From assembly GCA_002308115.1 (NCBI GenBank), contig DBVJ01000041.1, positions 4,790 to 11,880 on the forward strand: 7,091 nt of DNA, read 5' to 3'. A model generated the notes under the pieces. The model was given only the letters and a program-made list of their open reading frames with translations, was not told the origin of the DNA and searched no databases. Origin of the DNA: Lachnospiraceae bacterium UBA1267. GTDB taxonomy: Bacteria > Bacillota > Clostridia > Lachnospirales > Lachnospiraceae. Made by a program: the position numbers and the translations under genes. This document shows positions 1 through 5,159 of the stretch, in pieces; position 1 is the stretch's first letter; every line of letters begins with the position of its first letter.

Positions 1-249
1 GAGACCTTCGGCTGCGGCAGCGCGATCGCCTCCAGCTCGATGGCCACGGAGCTGATCAAGGGCCAGCCCCTGAGCGAAGTCCGAAAGCTCACGAATAAGG
101 CCGTCGCGGAAGCGCTGGACGGGCTTCCCGCCTACAAAATGCACTGCAGCGTGCTGGCGGAGGAAGCGATCCGCTCCGCGCTGGAAGATTATGAGAGAAG
201 GACCCAGGAGAATGCCTTGGCGGACCGAAGCTCGGAATCTCTGAAATGA
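1..249 (+). CDS. nifU: Fe-S cluster assembly scaffold protein, NifU/IscU type (3' end only)
   Basis: The window opens inside this gene; 82 codons in frame 1 run to TGA at 247-249. The protein is a cytoplasmic scaffold on which a cysteine desulfurase and iron build Fe-S clusters. Two of the three cluster-ligand cysteines are visible: one in TFGCGSAIASSS (residues 2-13 of the fragment) and one in HCSVLAEEAI. The first ligand Cys lies upstream of the window. GCGSAIASSS is the IscU/NifU form and not the SufU form common in Bacilli, which fits the clostridial NifU group. The family core normally ends soon after the LAEEAI helix. Here about 20 further charged residues (YERRTQENALADRSSESLK) follow, and that tail is the part overlapping the 3' end of the convergent esterase gene. 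An upstream iscS/nifS partner is expected but not visible. Confidence 0.93.
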   Translation, partial: ETFGCGSAIASSSMATELIKGQPLSEVRKLTNKAVAEALDGLPAYKMHCSVLAEEAIRSALEDYERRTQENALADRSSESLK

Positions 250-812
250 TTGCCCTCGTTCCATTCGAGCGTGCAATGGACCTTCCGGTCCGATAGAAGC
301 GCATGCATCGCGCGGACCCGGTCGCCCACTGTGGCCATGACCGGGTTCCGCGCTTTTTCTTCCCTGTCCCCCAGGCTGAGGTAGACATTTTCCGTGAGGA
401 TCTCATGATCCCGGACATATTCCTCAAATCCGGGGAACCAGAGAGACGGCGAGGCGCAGGCCGCGCCCTGAAACACGTCGGTCCGTGTGACTGCCCAAAG
501 CGCAAAAAGACCGGCGAGGGAATACCCGCCGATATAGTAATTCTTTGTTTTGTCTGTGCAGAAATTCAGGATTTCCGAGAGCGTGTCCCCGGCGCCTTCC
601 CCGAAATCTTCTCTTCCGAAGACGGCCGGCGCTTTCCAGGGGGACAGATCCTTGTTCCAGTCATGGACCTGAAAGGCCGCAAGCAGAAAATCCTTCTTGG
701 TAAATTCACGGATCAGGGCGGCTTCTCTTTCGATGACCTCCAGATCATGCACATCGACCGGCTGGATCAGAACGATATCTGCGTCCCGGTTTCCGAACTC
801 CAATCTCTCCAT
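189..812 (-). CDS. Putative alpha/beta-hydrolase esterase
   Basis: A 207-residue protein resembling the 'putative esterase' (esterase D-like) branch of the alpha/beta-hydrolase fold. The nucleophile elbow is G-G-Y-S-L-A-G with Ser98. Asp149 (LSLGDR) and His189 (EGNHFRD) are well placed to complete the triad, and HDWNKDLSPW near residues 50-59 is typical of this group. There is no signal peptide or membrane segment, so it is probably cytoplasmic. An in-frame start 29 codons upstream exists, but ATG at 810-812 is preferred: GGAGGAG lies 6 nt ahead and the fold begins here. It lies 41 bp downstream of the OlsB-like gene on the same strand with no terminator visible between them, so the two are probably co-transcribed. 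A role in releasing or trimming acyl groups made by that neighbour is only an inference; the substrate is unknown. Its last 61 bp overlap the convergent nifU 3' end. Confidence 0.85.
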   Translation of the reverse strand: MERLEFGNRDADIVLIQPVDVHDLEVIEREAALIREFTKKDFLLAAFQVHDWNKDLSPWKAPAVFGREDFGEGAGDTLSEILNFCTDKTKNYYIGGYSLAGLFALWAVTRTDVFQGAACASPSLWFPGFEEYVRDHEILTENVYLSLGDREEKARNPVMATVGDRVRAMHALLSDRKVHCTLEWNEGNHFRDSELRSAKAFSWVLLS

Positions 813-853
813 GAATCTCCTCCGAAGCCGCCGGGCCTCGTGCTGTCCGGGGC

Positions 854-1585
854 TCAGCCCACGAAGTGTTTCAGAAAACGCTGGTTGATCGTCTGGCAAT
901 CCAGGATCGTCATCACGTCGCAGCAGTTGAAATCATGATCAATGAAGCCGTTCCGGGACACGGTGGCGCCCATCATGAGATAGGCCTTGAGAAGGCCTGG
1001 AATCTCTGCTTCGGACTTTTGGAGGTCTTTCCGCGTGCCGTATTCAAAAGAATCACGGACCGCGCGGATGTCGAAGCGTTCGCTGAGATGATGCTGGTTC
1101 AGTACGGAAGTGGTGTTGACGTATTTCTCCGGGTCCGTACCGTGTAAGGAACAGGTTCCGAAAATGTATCTGAGATGCTGATCTCTAGCGTAGGTGAGGA
1201 GACCTTTCCACAGAAGCGCGATCACGGTTCCGTTCCGGTAGTCGCCATGAACGACCGCCCTGCCGGCTTCCACGATTCCGTCAGGGTCTTCTTTCAGTGA
1301 GGAAATATCAAACTCCTCCTCGGATTTATAGGGCCTTCCCTTCAGGGTCTTTGCCGTTGCCAGCCTGTATGTGCCGACGATCTTCCCGTTTCTTTTATCG
1401 ATCACCACGATCGATTCGGTCAATGCGTCATATCCGTCGTCGTCCAGCCCTTCCGCCTCATTTTTCTTCTCGTCGAAATCTTTGAGCAGATACTCGTAGC
1501 GCAGACGCTGGACTTCCCGTAATTCAGCCGAATCAGAAAGATCCAAAAGTCTGACCAGATAGTCGGCTGTCTCGATTTGATTCAT
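854..1585 (-). CDS. OlsB-like N-acyltransferase (ornithine lipid / N-acyl amino acid synthase family)
   Basis: A 243-residue GNAT-fold acyltransferase of the OlsB/FeeM group (the 'hemolysin-like' acetyltransferase family). Family motifs appear in order: RLRYEYLLKDFD (28-39), VGTYRL (70-75), EEFDIS (90-95), EAGRAVVHGDYRNGTVIALLWKGL (106-129, the signature block), FGTCSLHGTDP (142-152), IPGLLKAYLMMGATV (195-209), DHDFNCCDVMTILD (216-229) and a final RFLKHF. OlsB enzymes move a 3-hydroxyacyl chain from acyl-ACP to the alpha-amino group of ornithine; relatives acylate glycine, lysine or other amines, so the amine acceptor cannot be assigned. No OlsA (O-acyltransferase) is in the window. The ATG at 1583-1585 is chosen because GGAG lies 8 nt upstream; an ATG (1601-1603) and a TTG (1604-1606) lie further up without a better ribosome site. 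It is the first gene of an operon with the esterase. Confidence 0.87.
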   Translation of the reverse strand: MNQIETADYLVRLLDLSDSAELREVQRLRYEYLLKDFDEKKNEAEGLDDDGYDALTESIVVIDKRNGKIVGTYRLATAKTLKGRPYKSEEEFDISSLKEDPDGIVEAGRAVVHGDYRNGTVIALLWKGLLTYARDQHLRYIFGTCSLHGTDPEKYVNTTSVLNQHHLSERFDIRAVRDSFEYGTRKDLQKSEAEIPGLLKAYLMMGATVSRNGFIDHDFNCCDVMTILDCQTINQRFLKHFVG

Positions 1586-1653
1586 GTTGCTCTCTCCATC
1601 CATCAAAAAGCCGGGACCGCCATAAAGGCGTTTCTCCCGTTTGCCTGCCCCAC

Positions 1654-1682
1654 AGTATACTCGATTCTTTCAAACTCCTCAA
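1654..1682 (-). promoter_or_regulatory. Promoter of the OlsB-like/esterase operon
   Basis: Read on the minus strand, TTGAGG (1682-1677) is followed by exactly 17 bp and then TATACT (1659-1654). The start point would be near 1647, giving a leader of about 60 nt before the ATG at 1585. The hexamers and spacer are identical to those of the divergent promoter at 1728-1756. Confidence 0.72.
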
Positions 1683-1727
1683 GATGGCAAAAACAATGCT
1701 TCTGGGATGCCTCGTGACAGGGGATGC

Positions 1728-1756
1728 TTGAGGATCCCCGTGAAATCCGCTATACT
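1728..1756 (+). promoter_or_regulatory. Promoter of the GH13 glucosidase gene
   Basis: TTGAGG (1728-1733), a 17-bp spacer and TATACT (1751-1756) form a good sigma-A promoter. The start point would be near 1763, about 27 nt ahead of the ATG at 1790, with the ribosome site GGAGAG between. No cre-like or other clear operator is seen on it. Confidence 0.75.
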
Positions 1757-1789
1757 GATTATAGGAAAACCCGGCGAAAAGGAGAGTTT

Positions 1790-3469
1790 ATGAGAACGCA
1801 ATGGTATAAGAATGCGGTAGTCTATCAGATCTATCCTTTTTCCTTCATGGACGCGGACAACGACGGCTTTGGGGATATCGAAGGCATCATCTCAAAGCTG
1901 GACTATATCAAGGAACTTGGCGTGACGGCGGTCTGGTTCTCACCGCTCTACAAGTCGCCGGACTACGACTACGGCTATGATATCAGCGATTACCGGGACA
2001 TTGACGGCAAATTCGGCACCATGGCGGATTTCGACCGGCTGCTTTCGGAATGCCACAAGCGGGATCTCAAGGTCATCATGGACATGGTCCTCAACCACAC
2101 TTCGACCGAGCATCCCTGGTTCAAAGCCGCGATCGCGGATCCGGGTTCCAAGTACCGTGACTACTACATCATCCGGAAAGGCCGGCTCGTGAAGGGGAAA
2201 ATGACCCCGCCGACGAACTGGGCTTCGTCGTTCACCGGAACGGCCTGGGAACGGATCGGCGGGACGGACGAGTATTATCTGCACCTCTTCTGCAAGGAGC
2301 AGGCAGACCTGAACTGGGAGAATCCCGAGGTCCGGCGCGAGATCTATGACATCCTGAATTTCTGGCTTGAGAAAGGCGTGGACGGCTTCCGCTTCGACGT
2401 TTTCAATATGTTCTCCAAGGTCTATCCGATCCGGGACGACCTGAGCAGGAAAACCTTCCAGCGCGGCGAGATCTATTTCATCGACGGCCCCAGGATGCAC
2501 GAATTCCTGAAAGAGCTGTACGAGAACACGCTCGCGCACTATGACACGTTCACCGTCGGCGAATCCTACCACCCTTCCAAGGAAAATGCGCTGGCCTACG
2601 TCGATGAGGCAAACCATGAGCTCGACAGCATTTTCAACTTCGCGCACCTTGAGAGCGACAACATTGCCGGCCTTCGTTTCTTTAAAAAGCCTTTCGATCT
2701 GAGGCAGTTCAAGGAAGGGCTTTTCCGGCCGCAGACGGACAATTACGGGCACGGCTGGAACGCGCTCGTTCTGGAAAACCACGACGTTCCGCGTTCGGTG
2801 AGCCGTTTCGGGATCGACACCCGGCACTACCGCTACGAAGCGGCCACCATGCTCGCTTCGGCGGTCTTTCTGGGCTTCGGTACGCCATTTCTCTACATGG
2901 GCGAAGAAGCCGGCCTGGTCAATTGCAAATTCAAAAGCATCGACGAAATGAAAGATCCGGTCTCCGGATTTGTCTATCAACTGATGCGGAGTTACGGCAT
3001 CCCGAAGGGCCTCGCCTTCCGCTTCATCCGCTACGGTTCACGCGATCACGGCCGCGTGCCCATGGCCTGGAACAGCGGAACGAACGGCGGGTTCAACAAG
3101 GGGCATGAACCCTGGCAGTGCGTGAACCCGGCCTATCCCGAGATCAACGTGGAAAGCGACCTCCATGCCGAACGCTCCATTTACCGTTTCTATCAGAAGC
3201 TCATTCGGATCAAGAAGGAAAATGCGGCTGCGATCCATGGCCGTACGGTCGAATACGATCACAAGAACCGCCGTGTCCTTGCCTACAGCCGTGAATATCA
3301 GGAAAAAAGGCTGCTCATCGCAGCCAATTTCTCAAAGCGGACCGTCCGCTATTCGATTCCGGAGTGGGCTCCGGGCGCGAAGATCCTTCTCAATAACTAC
3401 GAAGATTTGACGCAGAACGGACGCGCCATCACCCTCAAGCCCTATCAGGCCGTGGTGTGGGAGAAGTGA
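1790..3469 (+). CDS. GH13 alpha-glucosidase (oligo-1,6-glucosidase-like)
   Basis: A 559-residue intracellular glycoside hydrolase of family 13, the normal length for the oligo-1,6-glucosidase/alpha-glucosidase subfamily; no signal peptide. Visible elements: Ca-type loop DADNDGFGD (21-29), YGYDI (61-65), region I DMVLNH (98-103), QADLN (171-175), region II GFRFDV with nucleophile Asp203, region III TVGES with acid/base Glu258, and region IV ENHDVPR with Asp332. A C-terminal beta domain follows from about 480. Val204 straight after the nucleophile is the residue associated with alpha-1,6 preference in this subfamily (Ala goes with alpha-1,4), so isomaltose-type oligosaccharides are the likely substrates. 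Two positions depart from the usual motifs: QADLN for QPDLN and Val333 for the usual Gln/Glu of NHDQPR. ATG 1790 is chosen over the in-frame ATG at 1724 because GGAGAG precedes it and the promoter lies between the two. Confidence 0.93.
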   Translation: MRTQWYKNAVVYQIYPFSFMDADNDGFGDIEGIISKLDYIKELGVTAVWFSPLYKSPDYDYGYDISDYRDIDGKFGTMADFDRLLSECHKRDLKVIMDMVLNHTSTEHPWFKAAIADPGSKYRDYYIIRKGRLVKGKMTPPTNWASSFTGTAWERIGGTDEYYLHLFCKEQADLNWENPEVRREIYDILNFWLEKGVDGFRFDVFNMFSKVYPIRDDLSRKTFQRGEIYFIDGPRMHEFLKELYENTLAHYDTFTVGESYHPSKENALAYVDEANHELDSIFNFAHLESDNIAGLRFFKKPFDLRQFKEGLFRPQTDNYGHGWNALVLENHDVPRSVSRFGIDTRHYRYEAATMLASAVFLGFGTPFLYMGEEAGLVNCKFKSIDEMKDPVSGFVYQLMRSYGIPKGLAFRFIRYGSRDHGRVPMAWNSGTNGGFNKGHEPWQCVNPAYPEINVESDLHAERSIYRFYQKLIRIKKENAAAIHGRTVEYDHKNRRVLAYSREYQEKRLLIAANFSKRTVRYSIPEWAPGAKILLNNYEDLTQNGRAITLKPYQAVVWEK

Positions 3470-3550
3470 TCAAAGTCTGTCAGGCCGTGGGGCTGGAAAG
3501 TGATTAATAGCTTGTCAGGGAGCGGGGCGCGAAAAGTGTTCCAGGTGTAG
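3446..3550. repeat. Diverged 35-bp tandem repeat spanning two convergent gene ends
   Basis: Three copies begin at 3446, 3481 and 3516, exactly 35 bp apart. The conserved part is the first ~25 bp, starting CAGG and ending in (A)AAGTGAT or a variant. By eye copies 1 and 2 match at 21 of 25 aligned positions, copies 2 and 3 at 18 of 25. Copy 1 contains the last codons and TGA of the glucosidase; copy 2 is intergenic; the start of copy 3 supplies the SRAP stop codon and its body encodes the SRAP C-terminus in the opposite direction. No terminator hairpin is seen between the two genes. Confidence 0.7.
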
Positions 3551-4171
3551 CTGCCCGGATTGTTTCTCGAGATACATTTCCGTGAGCGCGAAAGGCAGGA
3601 CGGCCTCTGGCCTGGCGCCCGGAGTGATCCATTCCACGATGCGTTCTTCGGGGAGGATCAGGGGCATCCGGTCATGGATGCGCCGAAGCTCATCTGAGGG
3701 TTCCCTCGTCAGTATCGTAAATACCGGCAGGCCTTCTTCGATCCGGTACAGGCCGCAAAGCCAGGTCAGCCGGGAATCTTTCGGCTGGATCAGATATTTG
3801 TCTCCCGTCTTCTTCTGTCCATTATTTCCGACAAGATGCTCCCATTCGAAATACCAGGACGCCGGGATGATACAGCGGTGCCGCTGCCAGGCTTCCATGA
3901 AAGTCTGCTTCTCTGAAGCCGTTTCCACCCGCGCGTTGACCACAAGCGAGTGTCCCGGAATCTGAAATCCCCAGCGCATCGGGAAGACTGCTTTCTGTCC
4001 GTTTTTTCCGGGAGCGATGACCGGAACCACATTTGTCGGGCGAATCTCGCCGGAACTCATTAAGGGCGTCGCTGCCAGCATGAATTTCCGGGCAAGCGGA
4101 GACTTCGCAGCCTCCGCCGCGATCTCCCGAAGCTCTTTTTCTTTGTCAGCAAAGTAGTATCTGCAGCACAT
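3515..4171 (-). CDS. SRAP (SOS response-associated peptidase) family protein, YedK/HMCES-like
   Basis: A 218-residue SRAP-domain protein, normal length for bacterial YedK. These proteins cap abasic sites in single-stranded DNA with a thiazolidine crosslink formed by Cys2 after Met removal. The active-site set is present: Cys2 in MCCRY, RPTNVVPVI (44-52), Asn79 and Arg81 in NARVET, Glu109 in RCIIPASWYFEWEH (99-112) and His166 in HDRMPLIL (166-173). An unusual second Cys follows at position 3, where the family typically has Gly. The start is fixed by the need for Cys2, and a stop codon lies two codons upstream in frame. It lies 34 bp after the phosphatase gene on the same strand and is probably its operon partner. 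No LexA-box-like site was recognised. The SRAP C-terminus (HFSRPAP) is encoded in copy 3 of the 35-bp repeat. Confidence 0.94.
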   Translation of the reverse strand: MCCRYYFADKEKELREIAAEAAKSPLARKFMLAATPLMSSGEIRPTNVVPVIAPGKNGQKAVFPMRWGFQIPGHSLVVNARVETASEKQTFMEAWQRHRCIIPASWYFEWEHLVGNNGQKKTGDKYLIQPKDSRLTWLCGLYRIEEGLPVFTILTREPSDELRRIHDRMPLILPEERIVEWITPGARPEAVLPFALTEMYLEKQSGQLHLEHFSRPAP

Positions 4172-4184
4172 GGCTCAGACATTT

Positions 4185-4189
4185 CCTCC
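4185..4189 (-). promoter_or_regulatory. Widely spaced ribosome binding site of the SRAP gene
   Basis: GGAGG on the minus strand lies 13 nt from the SRAP ATG, longer than the usual 5-9 nt. A closer ATG 11 nt upstream of the SRAP start is out of frame and only 2 nt from GGAGG. The SRAP start is still secure because Cys2 is catalytic, so translation of this gene may be weak or coupled to the gene upstream. Confidence 0.5.
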
Positions 4190-4205
4190 AAAGTTCGTCT
4201 TACGT

Positions 4206-4688
4206 TCAGTTATGGTCAAAGGAAGCGAGGATGCCTTCCAGTCCGTCCTGAATCTGATCGTATACCTTCTCAAAGCGCCCGGTGTACCAGGGGTCCTCGA
4301 CTTCTCCTGAAAAATGTGCATATTCCGAGAGCAGATGGATCTTCCCTTCCGGATCGCCGCCGAACGTGCGCTTCATGTTCCAGATATTCCGTTCATCCAT
4401 ACCGATCAGGAGGTCAAAACGGCTGTAATCCCCGCGGACGATCTGCCGCGCCGCATGGCCCCGGCAATCGATCCCGTGCGCATTCAGCACCCGCCTCGCC
4501 GGCGGATAGACCGGACAGCCAAGCTCTTCCGTACTCGTCGCCGCGGACTCCACATAGAAGCACTCCCTAAGCCCTCTCTTCCCGATCATATCCTTCATCA
4601 GGTACTCCGCAATCGCGCTCCGGCAAATATTGCCGTGGCAGATGAATAGGATGCGGATCGGGGCTTGTTTCGCGGGTCTTGGGTTCAT
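4206..4688 (-). CDS. Low-molecular-weight protein tyrosine phosphatase
   Basis: A 160-residue cytoplasmic phosphatase of the LMW-PTP family, at its usual length. The P-loop CHGNICRS (17-24) gives the nucleophile Cys17 and phosphate-binding Arg23. The general acid is Asp132 in EDPWYTG. FDLLIGMDERN (91-101) is the conserved block in the middle. It removes phosphate from tyrosine, or possibly arginine, residues of proteins. No cognate tyrosine kinase or capsule genes are near, so the target is unknown. ATG 4686-4688 is preceded by only a weak AGAGAG ribosome site 7 nt away, but no better start exists before the P-loop. It is first in the operon with the SRAP gene. Confidence 0.95.
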   Translation of the reverse strand: MNPRPAKQAPIRILFICHGNICRSAIAEYLMKDMIGKRGLRECFYVESAATSTEELGCPVYPPARRVLNAHGIDCRGHAARQIVRGDYSRFDLLIGMDERNIWNMKRTFGGDPEGKIHLLSEYAHFSGEVEDPWYTGRFEKVYDQIQDGLEGILASFDHN

Positions 4689-4722
4689 GGCGAGGCTCTC
4701 TTTGTGACTTTTCTTCTATAAT

Positions 4723-4737
4723 GATTGTACCACAATC
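4723..4737. promoter_or_regulatory. Palindrome on the phosphatase promoter, possible operator
   Basis: GATTGT-ACC-ACAATC is a perfect 6-bp inverted repeat with a 3-bp centre. It covers the whole proposed -10 and its TG extension, the expected position of a repressor site. No family-specific operator was recognised. Confidence 0.45.
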
Positions 4738-4752
4738 CCCGGCACATTGGAA
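4724..4752 (-). promoter_or_regulatory. Probable promoter of the phosphatase/SRAP operon (extended -10)
   Basis: On the minus strand TGGTACAAT gives -10 TACAAT (4729-4724) with an upstream TG as in extended -10 promoters. A poor -35 TTCCAA (4752-4747) lies 17 bp away. The start would be near 4717, about 29 nt before the ATG. Confidence 0.5.
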
Positions 4753-4755
4753 CAC

Positions 4756-5053
4756 GGAGCGTATTTAGGGAATTCAGGCTTTTTCCAGTCACTCATTCTT
4801 GGATAGGCGGAGCGTATTTTCTCATTTTCTCGTTTTACGCTCTCGACTTCTGTGCTTGTAAGAGCGTCTTTGAGATTATCTGGATTTTACGCTCTCAACC
4901 AACATTAGGAGTAGAGCGTATAAAACAAATATTAGTCTGATACGCTCAAATCACTCTCTGAATGCGGAGCGTGTTTGTCTGAAAATGCATGTTTGCGCTC
5001 GGCCCTCCAAAAACCAAGAGCGTCTTTCGCCGCATCCGGCAAAAGACGCTCTT
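4756..5053. repeat. Alternating inverted GAGCGT array, ~26-bp spacing (~52-bp unit)
   Basis: GAGCGT occurs on the plus strand at 4757, 4810, 4862, 4914, 4967 and 5018, and on the minus strand (as ACGCTC) at 4837, 4889, 4942 and 5046. A one-mismatch copy, GCGCTC, lies at 4995. Orientation alternates strictly from 4810 on; the expected minus site near 4784 is degenerate. Plus-to-minus gaps are 21-22 bp, minus-to-plus gaps 17-19 bp, and plus sites are 51-53 bp apart. The gaps differ in sequence. Each site can pair with either neighbour (6-8 bp stems, 19-22 nt loops), for example 4914-4921 with 4940-4947. Hand-counted GC over 4801-4980 is about 42%, below the adjoining genes. It is not a CRISPR (repeat too short, orientation alternating) and no coding frame is convincing. 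It may be a phased protein-binding array, a hairpin-rich RNA or an expanded element. Confidence 0.85.
5009..5053 (-). terminator. Rho-independent terminator of the ROK gene (last array unit)
   Basis: Positions 5016-5027 pair perfectly with 5042-5053 (12 bp, arm AAGAGCGTCTTT). One C-A mismatch then leads to a second 4-bp stem, GCCG/CGGC, around a 4-nt loop. On the minus strand the hairpin is followed by GG and five T (5013-5009), suiting termination of ROK transcripts about 107 nt after the stop codon. The plus-strand side has only a weak T run. The stem base is itself an array GAGCGT pair. Confidence 0.62.
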
Positions 5054-5159
5054 TCAAGAAGCTTTCTATAGGCTGCAGTGCAGAACCGGCCGTGGATTTC
5101 AAACAAGTTTCATACATTCCGACAATCTACAGCATTCCTCTGACGCTTCGGAAGGCTTC

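Noticed and set aside
267..272. A GAGCGT hexamer inside the esterase gene (another at 5355-5360 in the ROK gene)
   Set aside because: Single coding-region matches without neighbours at 25-28 bp; their number fits chance and they are not part of the array.
303..938. A 211-codon plus-strand frame opposite the esterase and the OlsB-like gene
   Set aside because: It crosses two real minus-strand genes that have triad or motif evidence and ribosome sites; the frame itself shows no recognisable domain.
1940..2980. A 346-codon open frame antisense to the GH13 gene
   Set aside because: It lies wholly opposite a clearly functional enzyme gene, has low-complexity V/D/E/R-rich sequence typical of the complement of a GC-rich gene, and matches no family I know.
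3470..3514. Bidirectional terminator between the glucosidase and SRAP genes
   Set aside because: No stable stem followed by a T run could be found on either strand; the interval is explained by the 35-bp repeat.
4725..4940. A 71-codon plus-strand frame over the left of the GAGCGT array
   Set aside because: It starts at TTG without a ribosome site, and the hexamers fall in different frames, so the repeat is not a protein repeat. A hydrophobic peptide cannot be fully excluded.
4756..5053. CRISPR array interpretation of the GAGCGT repeats
   Set aside because: The repeated unit is only six or seven bases and alternates orientation; no Cas genes are present.
4756..5053. TIGR array interpretation of the GAGCGT repeats
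   Set aside because: No C/D-box-like repeats are seen, segments are longer than the short TIGR spacers, and no Nop-domain Tas gene lies in the window.
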